Positions 21,884 through 34,024 of a stretch of DNA of 64,000 bases are shown here, piece after piece (position 1 is the first letter of the stretch; every line of letters begins with the position of its first letter). The notes under the pieces are model-generated. The model was not told where the DNA came from. It did no database searches and saw only the letters and a list, made by a program, of their open reading frames with translations. Both the position numbers and the translations under genes were made by a program. Source of the DNA: Isoetes taiwanensis. Taxonomy: Eukaryota; Streptophyta; Lycopodiopsida; Isoetales; Isoetaceae. The DNA is taken from contig JAJEKV010000002.1 of assembly GCA_021234155.1 (NCBI GenBank), forward strand, positions 19,273,592 to 19,337,591. Reading direction: 5' to 3'.

Positions 21884-24653
21884 CTTTCTGGCCATAGATG
21901 TTGATAAGCTGCAGTTACGTGCTAAGATGTGGAAGACCATTGCTTGGGTATAAGCATCCCTGCAACTCTTTAATTCTCTAGAATGTCTAGTGGCTTTTAA
22001 CTCTGTTACTTCCCCATGATGACCCCCGTAAAGTTTTTTGTCTACTGCACTATTTTCCAGTACTGCACTTAGCTCCTCCCAAGTAGAACGGTTGTTAATG
22101 CTTAGACCTTCCATATGCTAGAAACTATGCAAATCTGACACTCAATATTATTTTGACATTCTCTAAACACAAGAGATACCTGGTTTCATGCTTTAAATAT
22201 ACATATGATATGTGAAGTATTGGGTGCAGCATCATATTGAATAAAGGAAGACTCTGGAAGTTGATGTGGCAACCTTCTCCCTGCTAAAAATGATTGTTCA
22301 ATCTAGTGTATGATGAGATTCATTGCTGGGGTATGATGAGATTCAGCCACCGTGATCAGGCAAAAAAGCAAAGTACCTCATGAAGAGGAGAGGTAGTGTG
22401 GCAGTAACTTGGGTTCCAAATCCATGCAACTATGCAACAGCAATTCTAAGATCGAATCCAAGGCCTTTCAAACAGGTAATTCTTGCTTCCCATCTATCAC
22501 CAGAAGTGATTGTGCCAAATGTCCAAAAAATAGAAAGCCATGCAAAGACCCAACTTCTTGACCAATGTCTGCATTTAATTTGTACAACAGTTTTTCTGGT
22601 TGTTTACTGTTTCCAAATGTTTAGTCCCATCATCCAAGTGTTGTAGAATTAGCTGCAAGAGAAACACACTTGTATCCCAATAAGAATGTCATTGCAAAGC
22701 AAACAAAACTTAATAGACGCTATTTCACTACGGTAATATAGCCTATCACTTCTTGGTTCAGATTTCCAATTTTGCAGCCTCGGAATCCTATAGTTTTGCT
22801 TCGATGGATGTTCTCAGCTGCTCTGTTGCGTAGCGGTTTCCCCTAAAGATTATAGATTACTATTTTCCCTATTAACCTGCCATTACATTGCATGTACTTT
22901 ATACCTTCAATAGGCCTGTGCTCTATCAATTGTTATTGTTCTTGTAGGTTCTATCAAATGTTTCATATAAATGCATCATTTCCTATGTTTTAAAGATAAT
23001 GTCAGGATCAGGGAGGTCTGTAAACTCGTACACATTTCAAAGTATAAGTTTAGACATCTCATGCAAACAGCATGATTTGCACTCAAATGCTCAGAAATTA
23101 CAAATTTACGATATGCACAAGAATAGAGTTAGGAGACTAGTGGTATAAGCATCCCTGCAACACTTAGTGGCTTGTGGATCGTGGTGAATATCAACAGGCA
23201 TATAGCATTTTTCATGAGGTATTTTTCAGACCTAACGCCTATAGTTTTGGTATTATCATTCGTGGTCTGGTCAATTTGGTGAAATCCAGGAAGCAATAAA
23301 TCTTTGTAAAGAGATGATGACTTTGGGAAGCAATAAATCTTCGTAAAGAGATAATGACTTTTGATGACTTTGGCAGAAACATTTATTGTCTTTTTTTATA
23401 CTGTAATGATTACAGGGTATTGCAAGGCGAGGCAATTTGGCAAAGCTAACCAACTGCTAGAAGACATGGCAGCTTTTGTTTGTGTCCCTAATGTAACGAA
23501 CCATTAATATTTAACATGCACGGCATTGCTAGCCATATTAAAATTCTTGACCATCTTTGGTGCCAAAACAACAAAACCATGTCGACAACTTGGCAACACT
23601 TTGACTGATATCGACGTGTATACATCTCTCATGAATCTGTAAATTGTCCATCTGCAAAGAACAGGGATTGAACACCATTCTCAACTCTCAAGCTCTGCAA
23701 AGACAATTCCAACGTCAGATTCATCTCATATCCATCTTATATGGAACAACTCATAGTTCCGTAGTTCCTCTGTATATGATGCAAAGTACTTATAAATATT
23801 GGATTGGATGGATAGACAGAAGCACCAGGGCACTGAATCACCCATCATGCACCCATACTTGACTAGTTTCAAGTTGAAGCCACTCCTCTCTATCACAACA
23901 TCCAGACTGTTTGAAGTTACTAAAGGAAAACTGTAAAAGGAGCAAGACATGGTTGATCAACCTGCAAAAAAGCTAACCCGGATAAAAAGCACACAAGTAA
24001 CATATTTAATCCAGCATCATGATTAGAGCTAGCTCGCTCTACATATCCTTCAAGTTAAGCGTAACAAACACTTCTGCACTTTACACTTCTCATTAAAAAA
24101 ACTACAGTGGCATTTACAAATCCCAGTATCAGACCTAGCATGCAACTTAAACCTGCATATAACTGACTAGCAAGCCTAGCTTAACTAGACACCAGACTTG
24201 CATGTAGAATATAACTGCCTAGCTGCACCTTCCTATTTGAGGCTATTTTTCGAGAACCCAACCTGCTTAGAATGGAACTCATGCTTTAATCTCAAATATG
24301 TTACAGAGAAGGATTCCCAATGCCATGGTCTTCAATGTTGATAATCTAAGTTTGGCTCGTGGAATCACTGCAAAATGCATAAATGTTAGCTATATGTATA
24401 GCTTAAAAATACTATTGGCATGTATTCAGGCACGTCAACAAGCATCACTTAAGCTGTAACTGTAACTGCAGAATCTCAAGGCCTAAAGAACACCTACACC
24501 TGCATGTATACATAAATGAACCACAAAATCATTACAAGCACCTACCATAAATCACAAAAACCTTACAAGCACTTCATCAAACGCTGAAAATTACCAACTT
24601 GGGAATCGAACCCAACTGTTTGCCATATTGGTCTTTCCTTTTTTTTTTCAACT
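21884..24653. other. Non-coding interior between the two convergent genes
   Basis: About 2.8 kb with only short, motif-free open frames (22380-22646, 23644-23862 and minus 23726-23950). This is presumably the 3' flanks of both genes. A local duplication, AAGCAATAAATCTT(T/C)GTAAA, occurs at 23291 and 23329. Confidence 0.4.
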
Positions 24654-25905
24654 TTATTGTTGACAAACAAGCCTGAGACTACGAGGAGGGATACAATCTT
24701 TACATTTAATTGAGAGTTCTCTCCTAAAACCAACCTTTTTATTGTCTATAAAAAACTGAAATTCAGACAGCTCATGTAAACATTCCAACAATTTTCTACA
24801 TTCCATGAGCGTCCACTCCTCTTCAACGTCTAAAATATATGAATGACTCCCTGCAACGTTTATGTCCAATTGGATTGTGGGCGTCCTCAAACAATGCTCC
24901 TCCACTGGTTTCCAAGACCAAGTACCATTGTCATATACTCGTTTTTTCCTTTGTACAAAAAAATTGCAGTATAGAGTTTGCTTTGGAATCCTGTACCTTC
25001 AAGACAACAAAAGACAATCATCACAAGCTGCAAAATGATGTAATTGTAAACATGGATAAAACATACCTAAATACAAGGCTGCTTATGTCGATGGAGCATT
25101 CTGTGAGCTGCCCACCTGTTTCATGAAGCTTTCCTTTCCAGTCGCCAAAGAAAATAGTTTCAAGCAATGGACCACTGAGGTCACGAAATATGTATGTTTG
25201 AGGAGCAGTTCTGAAGGTTTGTACATCTTTAAAAAGAAATGCAAATGCATTTATTGGCAGAAACACCTTCACGCCGCATCTAACTCCACCTCTTTCCGTC
25301 AACATTCGTCCAATTTCCTTTGCTAAAAAATAACGATATGCTATCAAAATTTGCATATCATTGAATGTTCTTGACAAAACAGTGAGATTTGGAGCATCCA
25401 TTAATGTGAGTTTGCCCATCCTCCCTTCTGCCTTCGTATAATGATATTTATGAAACCAAATTCCATTACTTCTAAGGATTTGCACAGACAAAGGAAACAA
25501 CAACTGACCAGTACTATAATGGTGAACCTCCAATATGCTGCTTATGCTTTGAGCTGGAACTTTGTCTTTAAAATCAGAAGAGCAAATACAATTGGCATCC
25601 AACTTAGGAAATCCCGGGGTTTTCGCAATTTCTTCCTTGAGCATGTCACGTGGACTATAAGCATGTGCAACTAGAATCTCATCCACAACTTTACCTCCTT
25701 GACTGATCACGAAGCCGAGCACTTTGGCTTTCCAATGCGAAGATAAATCATCCAGCCTTGTTCTTTTAACAGAATGGTGGCCAGATTGTCTAGGTTTCAT
25801 TGTGACCCAAGATCCTATAGAGACGTGCATGTTAACCCAATTGCCATCTTCATCCTTGTTATTTCTCAAAACAACCTTGCTGATTTCAGATCGATGACTA
25901 CTCAT
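24654..25905 (-). CDS. BAH-like domain protein, two exons, intact
   Basis: Exon 1 is 25067-25905 and exon 2 is 24654-24990. The GT-AG intron (24991-25066) restores one frame, giving 391 aa with no stop. I chose the ATG at 25905 because a pyrimidine tract plus CAG lies six bases upstream (acceptor of a 5' UTR intron), although the frame is open to 25959. Residues about 25-130 (GSWVTMKP, WKAKVLGFVI, HAYSPRDM, SDFKDKVPAQSIS) look like a BAH domain, a chromatin-reader fold. The last ~80 residues (IQLDINVAG to SLRLVCQQ) may be a ubiquitin-like fold. The gene lies inside a mobile element and faces its decayed transposase. It may be an accessory protein or a captured host gene. Fold calls are by eye and moderate to weak. 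The intact frame across a spliced intron is firm. Confidence 0.6.
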
Positions 25906-26901
25906 GGCCTGCATGAAAAAGAGATGAGAAATTTTGTAAGTACCTGCACAAAAGCACAAAATCGATCAGGTCCACAAAATTGATCAGGCCCAGACAATAA
26001 GAAGAAAAAAAATTATACCGTGCTTGAATTGTAAGGAGATAGCGCTTGAATGCAGAGGAGATGGCGCGGTTTGTAGTTTGAGGGAAACGATTTCCAGTTG
26101 GAGGGAAGACAAAGAAAATTAAAAATAAAACTCAATAGTTCTTCTTTCGATTTCCCTCTATTTTTTTTTCGGTGGGTTCCCATTTTCAACTTGCTATTAT
26201 TGTGGAGAATTAGAATTAGAATGTGGAGAGAGATTATTTAGCACATTAATATTTTTCGTCATTAATGCTCTCATTAATACATTTGCCATTAATGCTAGGC
26301 TAGAGTTCAAATAGGATGCCAGCTAGGAATCCATTGCCACATAATACCGGGATTAAGCTCAAAGAGCTGCTCTCCTATTGGCCAATAGGTTTTGCTGACG
26401 TGTTTTTTTTTTTTCTCGAAATGGGACATTCTGTGATCTCAAATGGTCTGTGTTTCAATTTTAAATGCACCCATAGAGATTTGACCAGAGACAATGCTGG
26501 ATCAACGCATTTTGTTTTTGCCTTTGAAACTTTTGCCTCTATGATCTTATTTCAAAAAGCAGTAATAAGAGCTTTGGTATCCTTTAGAAATTTAAATTTA
26601 GATGCAATTTCTTCAGACCTTCTGCTGCATGGTAGACAAAAAAAATCTCGAAACATGGCCTGTAGAGAAGGCACTTCAATCCGTCTTCAAGAGCAGAACC
26701 CATTGCATTGCCCATTTGCGTTTGTTTTGCAAGCCGGTCTGTCCATAGCAGGTCCTTTGTCCTTGCTGCTACGCACGGTAGTGGCCCCGTCCCGTCTAGT
26801 ACTTTGCTTTCCTCTTTCTCCACGGTTCCGTCTCTTGCCTGTAGTTTCTACTTAGTTGCTTTTTATTTTTTCTGGGGACCCATCTCTTTTCCTGCCTACG
26901 G

Positions 26902-27124
26902 GGAGAGCTTTGCATTGATTCTCTCACTCTCAAAGGCAAGTGCAGATTTGCTGATTTTAGCCATGGTTGCTAGTTTGCGGTTTTGCTGATTTTTGCTGAA
27001 TGGTCGTCTCGGACGAGGCCCTGGCCCTGCTCGCCCGGTTCCTTTCCAAATTTTCGCTCTCTGGTTCTCATAAATTGCGACGGATTAGCACTGATGGTCT
27101 TGCTGTTATTGCCAGCCAGTGCAG
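26902..27124 (+). pseudogene. TIR1/AFB-type auxin-receptor F-box LRR exon relic, copy 1
   Basis: One frame reads SLTLKGKCRFADFS, matching the SVTLKGKPHFADF segment of TIR1/AFB F-box proteins. After a gap, ATG GTC GTC TCG starts MVVSDEALALLAR, then SFPNFRSLVLINCDG and, after a missing base, STDGLAVIASQC, followed by AG and a GTATG donor. This is the leucine-rich repeat 1-2 region of the auxin receptor family, ending at a splice site. Copy 1 has an extra G (CGCCCGGTTC) that copy 2 lacks, plus a frameshift at GGATTAGCAC shared with copy 2. It is a dead fragment; the shared defect predates the segmental duplication. Confidence 0.75.
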
Positions 27125-27890
27125 GTATGTTCAAAATAAGGAAACATTACTTCCCTGACTTTTTCACATTGCATTGTACTCTTCAACTTTAATCACTCTG
27201 TGATCTGCTATCTGTTCTGCACCTTGCATTTTACTTTACATACGAACTTCTATGATTTTGTTTCTGTTACTTTCCCTGTGTTTTTGCTCTAAATCGGAAG
27301 GAAGGGATTAAACATCCCAACAATGGTCACATCCCCTGTTTTTTCCTGCCTTGCGTATCAAAGGGGCAAGGTAAATCCAACTGGAAGGAGATGATGTAGG
27401 ATTGATCCGGCCCAATGATGAAGCTTCAAGTGTTGTGCTGCAGATGCGGACCTTCTCTTACAGATCTGATAAGAGTGCTTTATTTCCAGATCGGGCATCT
27501 TATATTTCAAAAAGTTTTATCATATGAACTGTGGACTGAAATTCCTCCTCTATTCTGAAACAAATAAATCGAAAAACTAGCCTAGTTGTCTTGAAACTGT
27601 AAATCAACCTGATAGAATGAAAAAGCACCAATGTCCTCCTTGGTAACTAGAAAGGAAACCCTGCACATGAGCATATATGTATCACCAGATTTCATGAATT
27701 AAAACTTTGACAAATTTAAAATAATCATACTTCAATAACTCACATTCCAACAGACCTGCACTTGTGCAAATCCCATAATATTTTCCAGCAGGACCCTGCT
27801 GCAGTTGTGTCCGGCATGATTTTGTGGGTAAGACTAAAACCATTTCCTGAGAAGCGTGGATATCTTCCAGCACCATTCCTAGAGATCAAT
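27125..27890. other. Duplicated backbone without a recognised gene
   Basis: Sequence downstream of the TIR1/AFB relic, shared with 47293-48630 apart from the 576-bp element in copy 2. A minus frame at 27682-27876 (64 codons) is kept in both copies but has no motif I recognise. Confidence 0.4.
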
Positions 27891-28029
27891 CGCATCGATC
27901 CGAGCCATCGGATCGCCATTCTGGGGAGGGACGAGCCTATATAGGGCTCTTTCCCCTTCAGCACCGGTTATCGGCGTCTTCTCACAGCAGCTTCCTTCCT
28001 TCTCCGAGCTTCCCCCCCTTCCCGCCCTG

Positions 28030-29165
28030 CTCAGGGGGACATGTTTTTTTCATGTTGTTCACTTGGCATTTACTATAATAATGTTTTGCATTACTATCAT
28101 GTCACTTTTCATATGTTGTTTTTTATTTCCACCTTGAGGGTGATGCTATTTATTTCCACCTTGAGGGTGATGCTATTTTTTCCACCTTGAGGGTGATGCT
28201 ATTTGTTCCACCTTGAGGGTGATGCTATTTTTTCCACCTTGAGGGTGATGCTATTTACTTCCACCCCCGGGGCTTTCACCTACTATAAAGGTGATACGCC
28301 ACGTGCGTTAATGGGGTCAGCAAAAAACCCTCCGTATACGCCTTGTCCAACCTTCTAAACGCCTCTTCCCGTATACATATTACACTGGATTTCCCCCCAG
28401 AAAACCCCCTAGCCAAGCCCCTATCCGTATTTATACATACGGTTTAGGGTAAAAAAAAACCCACCCCTTTCATTCACATGGTATATACGCCTTAAACTAT
28501 GTGACATCCCCGGGCTTCCACCTTGAGGGTGACGCATACTTGATTTTCACCCGCGGGGTGATGTTTTTTCCCCTTCGGGGTGCTGATTTCTGTTCTAATT
28601 TGCTCTTCTCTGCAGGGGTTGGTGGTGCGGCTTACCTTGTCCATGCCAGGCATGTTAGTTTCTTCTAACCATTTCCGGGTATTTTTTGGGGTTCTTTTGG
28701 GTTGCTGCAGGTTTTTTTGCGGTCATGCAGGGGGACACGTCTTTTTCATGTTGTTCACTTGGCATTTGCTATAATAATGTTTTTGCGTTACTTTCATGTC
28801 ACTTTTCATATGTTGTTTTTATTTCTACCTTGAGGGTGATGCTAATTATTTCCACCTTGAGGGTGATGCTATTTATTTCCACCTTGAGGGTGATGCTATT
28901 TTTTCCACCTTGAGGGTGATGCTATTTTTTGTCCACCTTGAGGGTGATGCTATTTTTTCCACCTTGAGGGTGATGCTATTTTCTTCCACTTACTTGTTTT
29001 CCACCCGCGGGGTGATGCTTTTTTTCCCTTCAGGGTGCGGATTTTGGTGTCCTAATTTGTTCTTCTCTGCAGGGGTTGGGGGTGCGGCTTACCTTGTCCA
29101 TGCCATGCATGTTAGTTCCTTCTAACCATTTACTTCTGGTATTTTTTGGGGTTCTTTTGAGTTGC
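28030..29165 (+). repeat. Large tandem duplication with two 27-bp minisatellite arrays
   Basis: Block 1 (about 28030-28715) and block 2 (about 28728-29165) share their start (TTCATGTTGTTCACTTGGCA) and end (GGGGTTCTTTTG then GTTGCTGCAG). Each contains an array of ~27-bp units with the core CCACCTTGAGGGTGATGCTA: five at 28123-28256 and six at 28819-28980. Block 1 also holds ~240 bp (28270-28510) absent from block 2. Open frames across the arrays are repeat artefacts. Confidence 0.85.
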
Positions 29166-32100
29166 TGCAGGTTCTTTTGGCGGTCGTGTAGGGATCCTGC
29201 TTTCTCGACTTCGCCATCGACATGTCTCCTTCGTCTCTCCGGCTTCCGCCATCTTATGGGGTCGTGCCAGCACATCATCTTTTCCGGTTCTCCAGGCGAC
29301 ACATTCGGGGCTTCTGCCATCCTCTGGGGTCCTGTTCCCTTTGGGTTCGCCGTCCCTCCATCTTCTTCGGATTTTCAGGCATCACATTCAAGGTTGTTGG
29401 CGACCATTTCTCATTAGGGTTTTCCTCGAAAACCCGAAAGGGCGGGGTTTTTTTATCCCGGTGAGAAGTTGTCGCCAATGCCCTTCTATGTTGCCTATGC
29501 ACATTCTTTCTATGGGGTAGTCCGATATTGTTCCTATGGTCGGCTACCCCTCTCTCTTCCTCAAAACCATTATATACTGCTGCTGTGATGAATGACAAGC
29601 CTATCTATCTATCACAGCAGCTTCCTTCCTTCTCCGAGCTTCCCTTCTCTGCCTCGCTTCCCTTCCATGACTTTTTCTCCCTCACACACTTTCCTTACCC
29701 TTGTCCTGTTATTCTTCGTCTCTTTCTCATCGGCATACTGCGATATGGTGTGGCAGGTATTACTTCCTTCTGGATCTTTACCTTGTTTTCGGTTTATTTT
29801 ATGTTCAATTGGAGGCTTTTCAGTTATGCATGGTGGACTATGGTGAATCCACTCGGAAGTACGGACCAATTCATCCCGGTTTCTTATTTTCATTTTAATT
29901 TGATGTTTTTGGGTTGTGCATGGTGACTCCCCAACTTGCATTGATACAATCTCAGAATGGCTGATAAAATTGTTACTAGCTTCTGCAGATCATTTATATT
30001 TTTCCACATCTTTCTTTTGTTTCTATACTTTCTTGTCTTCTGTGCCATGGGATGCATCCTCGCTGTGTGCATGGTGAATCCATCTAGAAGCATAATCTTG
30101 ATCATGTGCATATCTCTTCACAATTTCTCTCTTGCGGATGCATGCATGGGTGTTTCGATTCCTACAGGATCAGGCTGCAGATTCGTGGAGGTTGTTACCG
30201 CCTTCCTTCCGACTTCTCTGCATGCCTACTCCATTTTTCGGCTCTGTTGCTTGATCTGCTCTGTTGCTAAGCCACATGTACCACTCTAGAGCTAGCTTTT
30301 TTTCAGATGCGGATGCATGCAAATTCTGAGCTGCATGATGAGCTCAAGCAATGAGCGGCTATGAATCAAGAACAGCACCAGCACCCACAGTTCGTCTGAT
30401 ACCACAGTATTTTTCGAGTATCGATTTGATCTCCAGCAGCACACAATCTGGCTGTATTTCTGCAGCTCCCGCAAATTTGGAGTTACCAGGCCGATTCCAG
30501 TCTATCATTTCAATCCGAAACACTCCAGACCACTTCCGGCCTAATCAATCCATGCAGCCAATCCCAACCTCATTGCCTCTGCACGAATTGGATCTGTGCT
30601 TCAGCCTAGTTTTAGCCGTTTTATCAAGCTGGCTTCAGATCCAGCCGGATTTTGCTGTTTTTTGCGATGGGTTAACCTCCTGATCCCCTCTGTCTTTTCG
30701 GCCCAGCCAGTATCAGCATGCCACGGCGTGCCCCAGCATCTAGGTTCGGCGGAGTTATGCGGAGTTGGATACAACTGCAACCAGTTTTTCGTTCATCCAT
30801 TGCAGGTTGTTCGCATCAGGTATCTTGAGCAGATTTACGGTCCCTCAAACCGGTTCAGCAGGAAAGGGGATGGGTCGATTTGGGCTCTTACCAACCTGAA
30901 AAGAATCGAAGTGCAATTTGGGCTAAGGGTGCTTCGTGCACAAGACCTTTCAGTTGCTGGATTTGAGCAGCTCAAGCTACTGGGTGCCGGATTGCATAAC
31001 CACAAGCTGCAGCAGACACCAGCCTCTCTGTGGAAAACTTCCATCGTTGTCTGCTTGTTCTTTGAATCTATGGCGAGGTGCCATACATTGCTGTGTTTGC
31101 TTGGCCTTCGCCCATACGGTTCTATGTGCATCAGGTTTGTGTTTGTCTTTAGTCCCTTCTTGATTCCACCACTCACTTTAACTTGTACGAAAGTGCGTCT
31201 CTAACTGTTGTTTTTTGTTAACATTTTTTGTTTTCCAATGCAGTGCCAAGCACACACCTTTATCTCTATTGCCCACCCAGCACACACCTTTATCTCTATG
31301 CATCACTCACATTTCCTCATTTCTATCTTAATTTGTCAACATGCTATACATCTGTCTTTAACCCTATCCTTTTCCTTAATTGACATTTTTCTAAGCTATT
31401 GTTTAAGGGGATTTATCTGAGCTTTCGTTAGGGCCTAGCATAGTTCGTTCGACCGTTATTCATGGCGTTTTGCATTTGGTTATTTTCTGGACATAGCATG
31501 CTTCACGTCCATTTATTATTCCTACCCTTCTCGTCTATGGAACATTTTTGTTATCCAGCCCTTTCGGGCCTCTCTCACTTCGTTTGTTTAGCGAACCTTC
31601 TACGTTTCTTAACCCCAGCCATCAATGCACGGAGTTTGTTGTATGGGAGTTCTTGCGGTCTTTTAATTTTAACATGCATCTTTATTTTGTATCGCCTTTC
31701 TTTGTTTTTCTGCATTGGTCAGCATATAATCTAATGGATCTTTGGGATTCGGGTATAGTTCATTATATTATCTAGGCATTCTCATCTTCACACTTTTCAT
31801 TGCAATGGTCCTATGGTTTCTTATTTCGGATGCGTATTCGATGCACCTTTTCTACTTCCAACATGTGCTTGTAAATTGTGTTGCTAGACATATTGTCTCT
31901 TTGGATGCTATGTTGCTTTGTTCTTCAAATTTACGTTACTTCACCATGGAGGGATATGACCTATTTTTGCATTGGTGCGCTTGCTATTTAAGTCACTTCA
32001 CCTTATAGGGATATGACCTATTTTGCAATAATGACCTTGTAAATTGGTTCGGCCTTCGTGCCTTCCCTTTGAGCTCTTGTTTTTTGTTGGAACATGACCT

Positions 32101-33385
32101 TGATCCAAGTTTTATTTAATTTGTGGCTCTCTCCCTCTCTGAAGTTCATCTTGACCTTGACCGACCTTTGTCCTTCACCTTGACCTTGGCGTATCCACGT
32201 ATAGCGTCATTATGAGTACTTCTGTTCTTGTCTTACTTTGATTTTGTCTCGTATCTATTTACATTTTGGTGTGCATATTAGTCATACGTCATTTTAGTTC
32301 CAATACATCATTTGAGTTTACATACTTACCTATATCTTGTGCATATTTATGTCTATATGGATTTGGAATCACTTGGCATGCGTATCGGTATGTGGTCTCA
32401 TCTTTTCCTATGACATCTCATTTAAAACTACTATCATTCCATTCTATTCGATTCGGTCTTATTCTGTTCTATTCTATTTAAACATACTAATTCGCTTTCC
32501 TTAGGGCAACGCAATTTTGTCATAAGTGCATTCTATTTGGCATTTTTAGCTTGCATCGTGTTCTCGAAGTTCTTATGGTTTTCGGGTTTTGTGCCTTGTC
32601 ATATGTTTGCAACTTGGGTTTCTGGGTAGGCACTATATTGCGTTCCATTGAGTTTTTTGGCTTGTTCTGTTTTGCTAACCTTCTGGTGGACATTTTGCTT
32701 CCTACTTGAGTCGTCAAGCATTTCCTTTCTTGTCCTGGTACTATCCAGTTTTGTCGTCTCTAGACATGCGTTACATTTATTTGTCAAGAGTAAGGTCTTT
32801 ACCTGTTTGTCGCGAGTTGTCTCATTTGTATCCATTTGGCATGATATAATTTTCCACATAACATCATGTAGTTATTGTGTTGCCATTACCCATTTTTTCA
32901 TCACTTGGTTGTTAGACTCACCTCATTACTCCTACCCGAACCTTGGCACTCTCGATCTCCATCTCCTCTATATCCTTGGCCGTATCTTTTACCTTTCACT
33001 TGGTTTTCACGTTTGACCTCCTCCATTCAAGCATCGCCATTTTACCATTCTCTCCACCGGGGTCTCTTTTCACTATATCATTGATGTCTTTCGGTAGTAG
33101 CAAAGACGAGGGATCCCGTGATGATGTCGCTTTGTGCCCCATGGTTGAGGGGGATCTTCATCTTGGTACCTTCACACTTTCTTTCCTTTTACCATCCTCG
33201 TCTTAGCCCTTCTTTTTAGATGCTTGTTAAAATATTGTCCTGGCACCATACACTTCATGGATGTTGCTTTATCTTTATCATATCGTCGTCTTTTTTAGGT
33301 CATTTCTTGCACTAACGGTTCTTCGTATTCTTTGTTACGATGTACAATTATCCTTCATTTGGCAGTACTATGAGTTGCTGCGGCA

Positions 33386-34024
33386 ATGGACACCCGATTT
33401 CGATGGATTCAGGGGCGTTTGACTATGTTGGGGGTCGCCATTCCGGACGATGTGTTGCAGATGGTCGAGGAAGTTGCCTCTCGATTACTTGCTCCTCAGG
33501 AGGGTCCCTTTGTTCCTCTCGACTTTGCCTTTGGTGTTTTTCCCACCCCCCTCGACTCTTGGGGCGACATACATGGCTTTGTTCCTACCGCTTTGTTGTT
33601 TGGTGCCGCCTCCATGCCGTTTCTTATCTCCCAGCTTTCCCCTTTGTTGTTGCCGCCTTTTTTGCCACTCTTCATTATTCTCATCTGTCGCCCTCGGCCC
33701 ATTACTTCGCCTCTCTTTGCAATATCCGCTTTTCATCAAGTTTTCAACCTTGCCCTCCCCTTTACCGCCCTTGGCTCGCCGGGTCTACTTCTCGTGGAGC
33801 TCGTCCCCTCGCACCTTGCTCCCCTCATGCCTCAACATGTTCGCTCTATTGTTCTCCATTTTGCGCCAACCGCCACCCCGTTCCCTTCTTTGGCCCGTCT
33901 TTGCCCTCATCGCCCTTTCCTTTGCCGCTTACGCGATCTCTCAGGCCCTCGCCTTAATCGGGCGGTTTCTTTTTCTTTTTCGTTATCTCATGTCGACATT
34001 TTTATCTGCCGCTCCAAACGCTGA
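33386..34024 (+). CDS. Hypothetical ORF, 212 codons, in the 6.6-kb insertion
   Basis: Starts MDTRFRWIQGRLTMLGV and continues through a short acidic helix (VLQMVEEVASRLL) into a long hydrophobic, proline-rich part (about residues 65-140). A second long frame overlaps it (33450-34055) because the sequence is C- and T-rich, so the openness may reflect composition. I do not recognise the protein. If real it would be an element-encoded membrane-associated protein. Confidence 0.25.
   Translation: MDTRFRWIQGRLTMLGVAIPDDVLQMVEEVASRLLAPQEGPFVPLDFAFGVFPTPLDSWGDIHGFVPTALLFGAASMPFLISQLSPLLLPPFLPLFIILICRPRPITSPLFAISAFHQVFNLALPFTALGSPGLLLVELVPSHLAPLMPQHVRSIVLHFAPTATPFPSLARLCPHRPFLCRLRDLSGPRLNRAVSFSFSLSHVDIFICRSKR

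Larger units (their letters stand above)
17488..26446 (+). mobile_element. ~9-kb DNA-transposon-like insertion with two convergent genes
   Basis: Copy 2 joins CAGAGTCCTCGGTTAGAG directly to TCTGTGTTTCC at about 46583-46612. In copy 1 these flanks are separated by about 9 kb. The ends look weakly inverted: left CCAGATGAGATCTCGTTTTG, right read inward CCATTTGAGATCACAGAATG, both soon followed by GTCC. The target-site duplication is not resolved (the left flank holds an extra ~9 bases). Inside are a plus-strand transposase-like gene (17954-21883, decayed) and an intact minus-strand two-exon gene (24654-25905), facing each other. The insertion is sure. The exact ends and the family are not. Confidence 0.65.

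Noticed and set aside
26316-26855. 179-codon ORF starting MPARNPLPHN
   Set aside because: It spans the junction between the 9-kb insertion and the duplicated backbone, so it cannot be an ancient gene. No motif.
28686-29125. ORFs with repeated STLRVMLF / HLEGDAI units
   Set aside because: Frames created by the 27-bp minisatellite.
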